The position numbers were made by a program, and so were the translations under genes. From contig JAHHGS010000111.1 in the NCBI GenBank assembly GCA_019359715.1, forward strand, positions 1-38,174: a stretch of 38,174 nucleotides of DNA, given 5' to 3'. Positions 1 through 7,869 of this stretch are shown here, one piece after another. The notes below the pieces were generated by a model. The model was not told where the DNA came from and did no database searches. It saw only the letters and a list, made by a program, of their open reading frames with translations. The first letter of the stretch is position 1, and each line of letters begins with the position of its first letter. The DNA comes from Aphanocapsa sp. GSE-SYN-MK-11-07L. GTDB taxonomy: Bacteria; Cyanobacteriota; Cyanobacteriia; Thermosynechococcales; Thermosynechococcaceae.

Positions 1-191
1 CTGCCTTTCATTAAGATAGGGCAATATTGAACGGAGTTTCTCTGTCAGTTTTGAGTTATCCTCCATGCCTCAATAATAGTTCTCTAAACTCGCAGAGTTG
101 TAAACCTTATTTCGTGACAAGCCCTTATCTTCTAATGAGTTGTGTATGAGTTGGTGGAGGGTGAGTATCGCAGCAGGGAGAGCCGTACTGA

Positions 192-437
192 ATGTCAGAG
201 ATCGGGTTAGGAGTTGGGCGTTGTCAGGTGATGAGTGATAACGAGTTGCAGGAGCAGTTAGCGTGGTTTGATGAAGCGGACGATCGCTATCTCACGTCAG
301 AGGAACGAGCAACTCTAGAACAACAACGCGCAGATCTACAGCGGCAACGGGCTGAAAATGAACGGCAACGGCGAGAAAAACTAGAGGCATTTTTGCGATC
401 GCAGGGCTTTGACCCTGACCATCTGCCTGAAGAGTAG
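192..437 (+). pseudogene. 3' remnant of a Uma2-family nuclease gene
   Basis: This 81-codon frame resembles only the tail of a Uma2 protein. It has a short W-F-D stretch, then a Gln/Arg/Glu-rich coiled coil built on repeats such as ERQRAE, and ends in LRSQGFDPDHLPEE, the same ending as the intact Uma2 gene that follows. The PD-(D/E)XK catalytic core is absent. I read it as the surviving 3' end of a lost Uma2 gene that may still be translated. In the copy at 9.5 kb the same stretch is fused in frame to the next Uma2 gene. Confidence 0.6.
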
Positions 438-556
438 GCACAATTGCTCTTCTCATTGACGACAGACACCAACGCATCACCAAAGAACAGGATAAGATAG
501 AAACCTGATGTTCTGAAATCAATTCCTCACATTTGTAATATTTGCGGAGCCTTGCT

Positions 557-1408
557 ATGCAGATCGCTGATACGACTCCTATCCTCAGCCTCCCAGACCA
601 TACGCAACTGCCAGAGTCCGACGGTACTTTCGTGAAAAATTTCCAGGAACATCCTCAAAGCATTCTCCTCACCACTTCGATTCAGCCCCTCCTTGATACT
701 CGCCATCCCGACGGACACTATGCGATCGGGCAAGACTGTGGCATCTACTGGCGGTTGACGGAGCCACCGGAGCGGGGTGCAGAAGCACCTGACTGGTTCT
801 ATGTCCCTGATGTGCCACCGTTGTTGGATGGGCAGATGCGCCGTTCCTATGTCATGTGGAAGGAGATTATTGCGCCGTTGATTGTGATTGAGTTTGTATC
901 GGGGGATGGATCTGAGGAGCGAGATCGGACTTCCCCATTGAGTAGTGAAGCGGCGAAAGCGGGAAAGTTTTGGGTATACGAACAGGCAATTCGTGCGCCG
1001 TTCTATGCGATTTATGAGGTGGAAAATGCGGCGGTAGAAGTATATGAACTGGTGGCGAATTGCTATCAGCAATGCAGTCCGAATGATCGAGGGCATTACC
1101 CGATCGCGCCTTTGGGAGTGGAGTTAGGAATATGGCAGGGACGCTTTGGGAATCAGATACTGCCGTGGTTACGCTGGTGGGACAGTGCAGGAGTATTATT
1201 GCCGACGGGGAATGAGCGGGCAGAACAAGAGCGACAACGGGCAGAACGAGGGGAACAACAAGCGCAATTGGAGCGGCAACGCGCAGAGCAAGAGCGACAA
1301 CGGGCTGAAACTGAGCGACAGCAAAAGGAAGTTGAACGGCAACGACGAGAACAGCTTGAGGCGTTTTTGCGATCGCAGGGCTTCGACCCCGACCACCTGC
1401 CTGAATAG
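557..1408 (+). CDS. Uma2 family endonuclease-like protein with coiled-coil tail
   Basis: Uma2 (DUF820) proteins have a PD-(D/E)XK nuclease fold and are greatly expanded in cyanobacteria; their cellular role is not settled. Seen here: the DWFYVPDVPP segment with the first acidic residue, PLIVIEFVSGD with the E-x-x strand, and the FWVYEQAI/FYAIYE region, followed by a Gln/Arg/Glu coiled coil of about 70 residues and the tail LRSQGFDPDHLPE. The ATG at 557 is preferred over a TTG at 542 because GGAG lies 7 bases before it. The gene converges on the TonB receptor gene, with a hairpin between them. A near-identical copy lies at 9.5-10.6 kb. Confidence 0.85.
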   Translation: MQIADTTPILSLPDHTQLPESDGTFVKNFQEHPQSILLTTSIQPLLDTRHPDGHYAIGQDCGIYWRLTEPPERGAEAPDWFYVPDVPPLLDGQMRRSYVMWKEIIAPLIVIEFVSGDGSEERDRTSPLSSEAAKAGKFWVYEQAIRAPFYAIYEVENAAVEVYELVANCYQQCSPNDRGHYPIAPLGVELGIWQGRFGNQILPWLRWWDSAGVLLPTGNERAEQERQRAERGEQQAQLERQRAEQERQRAETERQQKEVERQRREQLEAFLRSQGFDPDHLPE

Positions 1409-1460
1409 GACACAGTTCATCTTCCTGTAGCAGTCCTATCTGATTTATGAACCAGTTAGT

Positions 1461-1499
1461 CTGTGAAAGTTCTCGCCCAGTGGGCAGAAACTTTCACAG
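1461..1499. terminator. Bidirectional terminator hairpin between convergent genes
   Basis: An 11-bp perfect inverted repeat (CTGTGAAAGTT at 1461-1471, AACTTTCACAG at 1489-1499) encloses a second GCCC/GGGC stem. It lies between the stop of the plus-strand Uma2 gene and the stop of the minus-strand receptor gene, where a shared terminator is expected. No strong T-run follows on either strand, so factor-independent action is uncertain. Confidence 0.65.
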
Positions 1500-1522
1500 A
1501 CCATTTGGAATTTCTATATCAA

Positions 1523-4078
1523 TCAAAACGTCACTGAGACTTGTCCCCGAATTGTAAAGGGTGCCCCCACCAAAACAGTAGAGCCAAACGAACTCTCAAT
1601 ATAGTTTTCATTTAGCAAGTTTTCTACGTTCAACTGTACTTTCCAATTATCACGGCGATAGTACAGTAGCGCATCAATACGCGCATAGGGGTCAAGCTTA
1701 ATGGTTTCTCCCCCAGGGAAATTACCTTCACGGCCTCCTACCACAAATACCCCAGTCCCCCAGCCAAACCCTTTGAGAGCACAATTTTTCAGTTCATACA
1801 CGGCCCATAGACTACCACTGTGTAATGGCACATTAAGGGTTCGTTCACCCACAAACTCTGGACGGGTATCTTCTGTGATTTTGCTATCGGTGAGGGCATA
1901 GGTGGCAATCAGTCTTAGCCCAGGTAGTAGTTCTCCAGTTAAATCAAATTCAATCCCACGGCTGCGGATTTCTCCGACTTGAATTTCAAAATTTTCAGGA
2001 TCAACGGGGTCTGGCACAAAATCATTGCGGCGAGTGATATCAAAAGCCGATAGCGTTGCAAAGGCTTTACCCTTGAAGAATTCTCCTTTAACTCCAACTT
2101 CAAACTGTTGTCCGATGACTGGCTCAAAGGGATTACCTAAGCGGTCTACGCCAAAGGATGGTAGAAAGGATCGGCTAAAACTACCATAAAGAGAAACGGG
2201 TTCAATGGGCTGATAAACAATGCCAATACGTGGGCTAAAGGCACCCACTGGATCTTCAGTGAAGGTTTCGTCAGTGATGTTGTCTCGCCCGCTCAGATAG
2301 CTCCAATCGTAGCGTCCACCCAATAAAACTTTCACCTTCTTACCAATCGACAAAAGATTCTGAGCATAAAGGCCAAAAGAGGTACCCGTTTCCACTGAGT
2401 CAAAATTGGGCTGCAATGGTTCAAGACCAGACAAGTCGCCATATACGGGTGCAAATATATCAAGGGATGATGCTGCTCCACGGAGCGGATTTCGAAATGC
2501 CCCTATACCTCGGTTGAATTCGGCACCGAACAAGAGATCATGCTCAACGATACCCGTTTTCACTTTACCGATAACATCTGCTTGGACGTTGTAATTCTCC
2601 TGCCTGGCGCGGGACTCAACAAAAGTGCGGAGTATAGTTCTGTTATCCGCTTCTAGCGCATCGAAAGCGGCTTCTCGAAGCCTATCTGTCAAAGAATTGA
2701 ACCTAAAGCTATTTTTAATTGACCAGTCATCACTAAATTGATGCTCAAGACGGTAGCTAATACTAAACTCTTCAAATTCACGCCGATCAAAGTCTGGTTC
2801 ACCTGTAAAAAGTGAGCGGGAAATTTCCCCCAAGGGATTGGGGAGGGCTGTTCCTTGGACGGGTAGCCCAAAAGGTCTAGGAATGCCAGTTTCTCTACGA
2901 TAGCTACCATCGAAGGTTAGGGTTGTATTTCTGCCAAGTTCAAAGCGCACCACTGGAAATAAGCCAAAGTTCTCACTGCTGACAAAATCTACAAATGACC
3001 TAGAGTTCTCATAGAAAGCATTGAAGCGATAGGTAATGCGCTTGTCTTGCGTCAGCGGCCCAGTCAGATCAATACTAGGGCGATAAAAACTGAAGTTGCC
3101 AATTGTCGCTTTAAGTTCGTAGCCAGGATCTTTTTTGGGTTGTTTGGTAGTGATATTAATAGTGCCACCAGGCTGGCCACTGCCATAGAGTACACTGGCT
3201 GGGCCTTTGAGTACCTCAATTTGCTCAACGTTCTCTAATGTGATGTTGCGAGTTGAAGGGCCTTGGCTATCAAAGGCACCACCGCGATCATTGCGGGCAC
3301 CATTAGTCAGAATGTTATCTGTTGCCCGAAAGCCGCGAATGTCAATCCGCCCGTCTCCTGCCTGGGAAACCCCGCTCACATTCCGCAAGACATCATTAAA
3401 ACTGGTTTCTCCCTGGTCTTCAATCACCTGCCGGGGGATGACCTGAATCGACTGGGGGACATCCATGATCGGTGTATCCGTCCGTGTCCCCACAGTGGTA
3501 TTTGGCACAACATAGCCGCCTTCCTGTTGCCCCGTGACTATTAGTTCTTCTTCCTCGTCATCCCCGCTGGTTGGATTCAGCCCGTAGATTAGCGCTCCCA
3601 CCTTCAGGGTAATGTCAGTGTTGGGTGGAGCATTGTTGCCCGTCACCCGCACCTGTAGGGTACCTGGTACCGTTTCACTCACCTGTACAGAAGCAACATC
3701 GGCAGTGGGGTTGGTGGCTAAAAAGGGCTGCCCATCGGCGAGGGAGAGGGACGTGTTTGTAATTTCGGCCACAAACGCATTGCCTTCCTGGCGGAACTTG
3801 CTAGCATCAACCTGTAAAGGTTTGTTGTCGGCAGTGTCAAGACGAATCTCTAGCCCCTCTGCTGTGGGAGTAACCGTCACCTGGGTCACTTGTACCAAAG
3901 CTTGGGCAATTTGTGTCTGCCATTCCGCCACTGTCTTGGCTGGATCTGGGAGCTGAGTTGCTGGTTCGAGCACGGGTGCCACGGTTGCAGGACTCTCTGC
4001 CTGTACTGGAGTGATCAGTCCCAGAGGCAACAATCCGAGTCCTAGACAAACTAATTGGATCAAGCGAAGATGACTCAT
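1523..4078 (-). CDS. TonB-dependent siderophore receptor with AMIN domain (module 1)
   Basis: Outer-membrane receptor for a ferric siderophore, of the FhuA/FpvA-like family; the ligand cannot be told from sequence. Order in the 851-residue protein: signal peptide about 1-27 (cut near PVQA-ES); AMIN domain about 62-165, the usual N-terminal addition in cyanobacterial receptors; an acidic EEEELIVTG segment at 175-183 that may act as TonB box; plug about 200-312 (DVPQSIQVIP, VEQIEVLKGPASVLYG, GGTINI); barrel about 320-851 with several TYALTD/LLYYRR-type strands and the C-terminal aromatic residue of outer-membrane barrels (VSVTF). It lies 102 bp downstream of its AraC regulator on the same strand. 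The spacer holds a palindrome and a direct repeat found in all four modules. Confidence 0.95.
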   Translation of the reverse strand: MSHLRLIQLVCLGLGLLPLGLITPVQAESPATVAPVLEPATQLPDPAKTVAEWQTQIAQALVQVTQVTVTPTAEGLEIRLDTADNKPLQVDASKFRQEGNAFVAEITNTSLSLADGQPFLATNPTADVASVQVSETVPGTLQVRVTGNNAPPNTDITLKVGALIYGLNPTSGDDEEEELIVTGQQEGGYVVPNTTVGTRTDTPIMDVPQSIQVIPRQVIEDQGETSFNDVLRNVSGVSQAGDGRIDIRGFRATDNILTNGARNDRGGAFDSQGPSTRNITLENVEQIEVLKGPASVLYGSGQPGGTINITTKQPKKDPGYELKATIGNFSFYRPSIDLTGPLTQDKRITYRFNAFYENSRSFVDFVSSENFGLFPVVRFELGRNTTLTFDGSYRRETGIPRPFGLPVQGTALPNPLGEISRSLFTGEPDFDRREFEEFSISYRLEHQFSDDWSIKNSFRFNSLTDRLREAAFDALEADNRTILRTFVESRARQENYNVQADVIGKVKTGIVEHDLLFGAEFNRGIGAFRNPLRGAASSLDIFAPVYGDLSGLEPLQPNFDSVETGTSFGLYAQNLLSIGKKVKVLLGGRYDWSYLSGRDNITDETFTEDPVGAFSPRIGIVYQPIEPVSLYGSFSRSFLPSFGVDRLGNPFEPVIGQQFEVGVKGEFFKGKAFATLSAFDITRRNDFVPDPVDPENFEIQVGEIRSRGIEFDLTGELLPGLRLIATYALTDSKITEDTRPEFVGERTLNVPLHSGSLWAVYELKNCALKGFGWGTGVFVVGGREGNFPGGETIKLDPYARIDALLYYRRDNWKVQLNVENLLNENYIESSFGSTVLVGAPFTIRGQVSVTF

Positions 4079-4097
4079 GTTTCCCTACACACCACGC

Positions 4098-4116
4098 ATT
4101 GAAAATAAATCTCAAT
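4098..4116. promoter_or_regulatory. Fur-like palindrome upstream of receptor 1
   Basis: ATTGA (4098-4102) and TCAAT (4112-4116) form an imperfect A/T-rich palindrome centred about 29 bp before the receptor start codon. It resembles the palindromes at the same place before receptors 3 and 4 (TTAAGAAAT / TCTTAA type). A Fur or AraC operator is inferred from position only. Confidence 0.4.
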
Positions 4117-4155
4117 TAGCGTAGAACAGAAGCGCTTCCAGTCGAAACCCTCAAA

Positions 4156-4198
4156 TGATCACTCGCCAGACTTTTTTTGATCACTCGCCAGACTTTTT
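4156..4198. promoter_or_regulatory. 22-bp-period direct repeat spanning the AraC-1 stop, candidate AraC box
   Basis: The unit TGATCACTCGCCAGACTTTT occurs twice in tandem, starting at 4156 and 4178, with 21 identical bases per copy. The second copy contains the AraC stop codon. Read on the minus strand the units are GTCTGGCGAGTGATC, similar to the GTTTTGGAGTGATG-type repeats in the other three AraC-receptor spacers. Two direct repeats about two helical turns apart are the usual target of an AraC-family dimer. The first unit starts 49 bp from the centre of the palindrome above. Confidence 0.5.
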
Positions 4199-5203
4199 GT
4201 GTTGCTGACGGTAAGCTTTCGGGCTAAAACCAAACTTTTTCCGAAATGCCCTGGCAAAATAGCCCCGATGGGCAAACCCCACCTGTTGCGCTACCTCCTC
4301 AATCCGCAAATCGCCAGTGGTCAAAAGTTGGCGGGCAACTCCCAAGCGATGGTCACTGAGATACTGAAAGACCGTTGTGCCAAACGTTTGCTGAAAGCCT
4401 TCATTGAGAGTGCGCTGATTCAATTGGGCTTTCTGGGCTAGCTCTTTGAGAGTTGGGGGAGCCGCTAACTGATTGATCAGGATATTTTTAGCCCGGTGCA
4501 GACAGTCAACCTCATCGGGGGTGAGCTTGCTGGGAGCAACTTTAGAACCACCATCGACAAAGGGCAGCAGCGCCAGTAGCATTAACTCTTGTGCTTTCGC
4601 TTGCAGATAGATGCGTTTGAACATACCGCTGTAGGGGCACAACAGGATTTGTTGTACGACCTGAAACATCTCAGGAGTGATCACGCGATAGTGAAAAAAC
4701 GGCTTGCGATCGCCCGCCAAAATCTGTTGCAGTTCTCTGGGGAGCTGCTGGCGCTGCTGAGGCGTGTAATCAGCAAAGACTTGGAACGGATTAACACCCA
4801 AATAAAGACGACGAAAAGGTTCCCCTGCCTGCCAGTGCTCAGTTTCCCGAAACTCAGAATGGGAGCAAAAATTGTAGTAGCCAATTGGCTCTTCAATTTC
4901 GTCCGTTAGCCCGTGGATCTGGGTGGTCACTTTTCCCGATAGGCAAAATGTTAAGCCAAATCCTAGATCTGGCTCTTTTTCGCTGGAACCGTTATGCCAC
5001 AAAGCTTCCAGCATTTCCCACTCTTGAATTTCCAGCTCTAACCCCTCCTGAAGCGGCATGTGGCATTGCCAAAGGCGGCCAATATGGGGCAACGTCGCCC
5101 AGTCAATGGCTTCAGTGTCCGTGTCAGCCCAAGCCGCCTGACCCTTCTGTTCGCTCTCTTGCCAGAGTTCATTAACGATAGAATCTGTCAGCTCATAAGG
5201 CAT
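4181..5203 (-). CDS. AraC family transcriptional regulator, PchR-like (module 1)
   Basis: Likely senses an imported siderophore and activates the receptor gene just downstream, as PchR does for pyochelin in Pseudomonas; the inducer here is unknown. The protein has a variable N-terminal sensor half, with the recurring WQAGEPFRRLYLG segment of this group, and a C-terminal double helix-turn-helix over the last 100 residues (LKELAQKAQLNQRTLNEGFQ, then IEEVAQQVGFAHRGYFARAF, KKFGFSPKAYR). An upstream TTG at 5218 would add five residues; the ATG at 5203 is preferred. The C-terminal codons are part of a 22-bp tandem duplication that continues past the stop. A palindrome lies directly upstream. Confidence 0.92.
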   Translation of the reverse strand: MPYELTDSIVNELWQESEQKGQAAWADTDTEAIDWATLPHIGRLWQCHMPLQEGLELEIQEWEMLEALWHNGSSEKEPDLGFGLTFCLSGKVTTQIHGLTDEIEEPIGYYNFCSHSEFRETEHWQAGEPFRRLYLGVNPFQVFADYTPQQRQQLPRELQQILAGDRKPFFHYRVITPEMFQVVQQILLCPYSGMFKRIYLQAKAQELMLLALLPFVDGGSKVAPSKLTPDEVDCLHRAKNILINQLAAPPTLKELAQKAQLNQRTLNEGFQQTFGTTVFQYLSDHRLGVARQLLTTGDLRIEEVAQQVGFAHRGYFARAFRKKFGFSPKAYRQQHKKSGE

Positions 5204-5221
5204 GGTGCTGTAACTCAATCA

Positions 5222-5242
5222 GACTATTGAGAAATAGTCTCA
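5222..5242. promoter_or_regulatory. Palindromic operator candidate upstream of AraC-1
   Basis: GACTATT (5222-5228) and AATAGTC (5233-5239) form a perfect 7-bp inverted repeat around GAGA. An overlapping arm pair TGAGA/TCTCA spans 5228-5242. The core TTGAGAAATAGTCTCA closely resembles TTAAGAAATTCTCTTAA before receptors 3 and 4, which suggests one regulator, perhaps Fur, controls both the regulator and receptor genes. Confidence 0.5.
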
Positions 5243-5267
5243 TATTAAGCGCCATGTCTGCAAACGC

Positions 5268-6176
5268 TTAGGGTGTCTCTTTCAGAGAGACACTCTGCGA
5301 TCGCAATGCTTGCACTTCTGCCACTGTTAACCCTGTCGTTTGGCTAATTGTCTGCACATCCAATACATCCAGCAGTTGCCGAGCAATTTCTAAAGTTTTT
5401 GCTCGTTCTCCCTCTTGCCGTCCTTCTTGTCGTCCTTTTTTCTGCCCCTCCTTCAGCCCATCTTGCTTGGCTTTAAGAATCGCATTACGATTGTCATGCA
5501 AAAACATCTGCCGTTTCTCTAAAATCTCTAACTCCTTGCGGCTTAATTTACTCTGCTGCGCTACTGTAAAGGCATGGTTAAGAGCAGGCACCCCCTGCAT
5601 TTTCAATGGGATTGCTTCAAGTTCATTGGCACTCCTGAGAAAATACAGCCACTTTTCTACTAATGTTTCAAGTTGATCCAATGTTTTGGTAAACTTGGGC
5701 AACTCTACAAATACCAGTTCGATGTCATCGCTGTAATCAGTGAGGTCATCTTTCTCTTTCAATCGATAGCGAGAAATAATCCGCTCACTATCGGCAAACA
5801 TTTCAAAGTCAGTAATCGTTAAGGCAATCACAGGATTTAATCGCGTGTAATCTTCCCCCACGCCCAACTGAATTGAGAAGGCTTTGGCAGCGTTGTAAAG
5901 AACTCGTTTCTCAAACCCCAATACATTAAGGACTTGCATCTCAATGATCACAGTCTTGCCATCTTGCAGGGTGGCTTTCACATCAAGATAAGAGTCCTTG
6001 ATGCCTTTGATCCGAGGGGCTTGGTAGGGATCAAGGATGATTAAATCCTGAATAGTATCTTGTTCATTGTAGAGAATAGCGTTAAGAAAGCTAATCAAGA
6101 TATCTTTACTCTCTTTGGAGCCAAAGATCTTTTTGAAGGCAAAGTCGGTTTTGGGGTTGATGTAGACAGCAGGCAT
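5268..6176 (-). CDS. Rpn family recombination-promoting nuclease / PD-(D/E)XK transposase-like protein
   Basis: Belongs to the Rpn/PDDEXK_2 group. E. coli RpnA-type members are DNA endonucleases that raise RecA-independent recombination. The protein opens with PKTDFAFKKIFGS, the signature start of this family. The likely catalytic residues are D65 in SYLDVK and E79-x-Q81 in IIEMQ, counted from this start. The C-terminus carries a Lys/Gly/Glu linker (EGQKKGRQEGRQEGERAKT) and a small helical end with TTGLTVAEVQAL. An upstream GTG at 6185 is possible, but the family normally starts at MPAVYINPK. It stands alone between iron module 1 and the CPBP gene. Confidence 0.88.
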   Translation of the reverse strand: MPAVYINPKTDFAFKKIFGSKESKDILISFLNAILYNEQDTIQDLIILDPYQAPRIKGIKDSYLDVKATLQDGKTVIIEMQVLNVLGFEKRVLYNAAKAFSIQLGVGEDYTRLNPVIALTITDFEMFADSERIISRYRLKEKDDLTDYSDDIELVFVELPKFTKTLDQLETLVEKWLYFLRSANELEAIPLKMQGVPALNHAFTVAQQSKLSRKELEILEKRQMFLHDNRNAILKAKQDGLKEGQKKGRQEGRQEGERAKTLEIARQLLDVLDVQTISQTTGLTVAEVQALRSQSVSLKETP

Positions 6177-6238
6177 GGCAGTCACCAGCGGATGCCTTGA
6201 TTATATCTTGGGGGACGATCGCCCTCCGACGGCGCTAA

Positions 6239-7036
6239 TTAACGCGCTACCAGCCGGGTCAGCACACTGTTAAGACAAAAGTCCCAAACATGAAAACTGG
6301 CGTGGGCGATCATGGCTGCTTCCAGCGAATATTGCCAAAATAGCCAACCATAAGCGATCCCAGGAATACCATTGAGTAAGATTGCTCGTAAGATGACCCA
6401 AGGTGTCAGTGGCGCAATAGTGGCGGTGGCTGGTAAGTGCCCCAGCCCAAAGATAACGGCTGTCACAGCGATCGCCCCTTGATAGATGCCCTGACTGGGC
6501 AAGGTTATGCCTTGCCGCAAAAGCTTCCATCCGCCCCAGATTAGCAATGACATCAGCCCCCATCGAATCAGAATTTCTTCGGTAATGCCGCCATAAAGTA
6601 TGGCAGTGAGGGTCGTCAGTCCGTGGGGTTCCGCCTGCTTGGCCATTCGTAAAGCTTCAGGCAGTAGGGGGTTCATCCCATAATCAATGATCCAGACTAT
6701 GACTGTCGTCGCAGCTCCAAGGCCCAGACTCCATTTCAGCTCAGCGGTAAAGGCAGTCAGCTTAGGGGTATGCAACACCCAGGCATCCAGGAGATGAGAG
6801 TGCAGCCCCACTGGGCGCGTGCAGGCGATGCCGATCAATATGGCGATCGCCAATAGAACTACAATTTGTAGCCCTTGTTGCAAGATCAGGATCGGCAACG
6901 GAGGCAGTTCCGCAGCAATTTCTGGGGGTAGTGCAGCTAATTGTTGTCGCGCCAGCGGGATTGAGGTGAACGCAAGTAGCACAATTCCTAAGCTGCCTAA
7001 CACAAATAAAATTCCAAACTGCTTGAGAACGACCAT
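6239..7036 (-). CDS. CPBP family intramembrane metalloprotease
   Basis: Predicted glutamic/metallo intramembrane protease of the CPBP (Abi/Rce1-like) family. The family motifs are present in order: EE153-154 with R158 (TEEILIRWG), H200 (FGLGHLPAT), and H245/H249 (AHASFHVWD). There are about seven hydrophobic segments in 265 residues. GGAG lies 8 bases before the ATG, inside the last codons of the winged-helix gene upstream, so the two genes are translated as a pair. Some CPBP proteins work in bacteriocin self-immunity or in protein processing; the substrate here is unknown. Confidence 0.88.
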   Translation of the reverse strand: MVVLKQFGILFVLGSLGIVLLAFTSIPLARQQLAALPPEIAAELPPLPILILQQGLQIVVLLAIAILIGIACTRPVGLHSHLLDAWVLHTPKLTAFTAELKWSLGLGAATTVIVWIIDYGMNPLLPEALRMAKQAEPHGLTTLTAILYGGITEEILIRWGLMSLLIWGGWKLLRQGITLPSQGIYQGAIAVTAVIFGLGHLPATATIAPLTPWVILRAILLNGIPGIAYGWLFWQYSLEAAMIAHASFHVWDFCLNSVLTRLVAR

Positions 7037-7039
7037 AGA

Positions 7040-7570
7040 TTAATCTCCTGGCATCAAAATACTTGACAGTAAAAATCGCTGTCGTTTTTTTGTGGGTTTC
7101 TTGTCTAGAAATGGTTTCAGGGCTTCATTGAGTGCCTGAGTTAACTGCTCTAGTTCGGCTTTGTTTAAGTGCAAAGCAATCTGGCGATAACCCACCCCAT
7201 CTTGGGCTAAATCAATTTCCTCCCGTTGCAGATACTGCTCAAATTCAGTCAGCAAAGTGGCAATAAATGCTGTGAAATACCGTTGATGATCTTCTCGACT
7301 GAGGGCCGCTAGCTCCTGTGCAGAAAACTCCAGCTTGTGCTCTTGCAAGCGATAGAACTTTTCTACGGTTCCTCGCACTGAGCGCTCGGCGACAACCTTT
7401 AAAATTCCAGCTTGAGCCAGCTTATTGAAGTGGCGATATAGAGTCGCTTGGGGGACATCAGGCAAGATCTCACACAGTTGGCGCGGCGAAAGTGGGCGAT
7501 CGCCGATAAAAGCCTGCAGGATGCGTAAACGAATCGGATGGAGAATTAAATCAGCTTTTTTGTTGCTCAC
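7040..7570 (-). CDS. ArsR-like winged helix-turn-helix transcriptional regulator
   Basis: The first 70 residues form a winged helix-turn-helix: LHPIRLRILQAFIGDRPLSP, then LPDVPQATLYRHFNKLAQAG as recognition helix, then a wing with VRGTVEKFYRL. The rest is helical and acidic and may bind an effector or form a dimer. It starts with GTG. It ends three bases before the CPBP protease start, so the pair is an operon. A perfect 16-bp palindrome 41 bp upstream of the start codon is a natural autoregulatory site. Confidence 0.85.
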   Translation of the reverse strand: MSNKKADLILHPIRLRILQAFIGDRPLSPRQLCEILPDVPQATLYRHFNKLAQAGILKVVAERSVRGTVEKFYRLQEHKLEFSAQELAALSREDHQRYFTAFIATLLTEFEQYLQREEIDLAQDGVGYRQIALHLNKAELEQLTQALNEALKPFLDKKPTKKRQRFLLSSILMPGD

Positions 7571-7610
7571 AGTAGCTGGGAAAGAACAGCATTCTCACTT
7601 TTTACTATAT

Positions 7611-7626
7611 TATCATTAATGATAAC
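7611..7626. promoter_or_regulatory. Perfect 16-bp palindrome upstream of the winged-helix/CPBP operon
   Basis: TTATCATTAATGATAA reads the same on both strands. It fits a dimeric regulator, either the adjacent winged-helix protein or Fur, whose classical core TGATAAT/ATTATCA it resembles. Its place 41-56 bp before the GTG start suits a promoter-overlapping operator. Confidence 0.5.
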
Positions 7627-7656
7627 CATAGTGTCAAATGCTTTTCTGGGGCAGGC

Positions 7657-7842
7657 TCAGCATAAATTACCGATTATCGGTTCAATCCCCGCTGAGATCG
7701 CCCTTGACTGTGTAAAATCCGTTGCAGCCTGGGTTGGACTCAAATCATGCAAAACTTGCAGCGGATCAAATCCCAGATAGAGCCGCCGAAATGGCTGCCC
7801 ACTCAACCAGATTTCAGTTTCTTCGACCGAAATATACAACAC
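7657..7842 (-). pseudogene. Fragment of an AraC-type regulator sensor domain
   Basis: The encoded ETEIWLSGQPFRRLYLGFDP aligns with ETEHWQAGEPFRRLYLGVNP of AraC-1, and the following AISAGIEPIIGN matches the next part of the sensor domain. No helix-turn-helix part follows, and the reading frame appears shifted between the two matches. This is a relic of a fifth AraC regulator and suggests a fifth iron module once stood here. Confidence 0.7.
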
Positions 7843-7869
7843 GATCTCTTATAATCGGAGCACCTGAGG

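Larger units (their letters stand above)
124..1410. repeat. Uma2 locus, copy A of a 9-kb-spaced direct duplication
   Basis: Two blocks of this segment recur almost unchanged downstream. Bases 124-422 match 9453-9751 and bases 570-1410 match 9750-10590. The 149 bp between the blocks are missing from the second copy, and the join falls on a 2-base microhomology (AT). The right block differs at only a handful of positions, so the duplication is recent or kept uniform by gene conversion. Sequence upstream of 124 and downstream of 1410 is not shared. Confidence 0.9.

Noticed and set aside
527-1096. A 189-codon open frame antisense to the Uma2 gene, repeated as 203 codons at 9665-10276
   Set aside because: It exists in both places only because the plus-strand gene is duplicated. 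The plus-strand frame carries the Uma2 motifs; the antisense protein has no recognisable pattern.
1200-1408. Tandem DNA repeats in the coiled-coil parts of Uma2 genes
   Set aside because: They follow the Gln/Arg/Glu heptad-like protein repeats and need no separate explanation.
4156-4198. CRISPR or satellite repeat
   Set aside because: Only two tandem units without spacers; better explained as a regulator site or slip duplication at the AraC stop.
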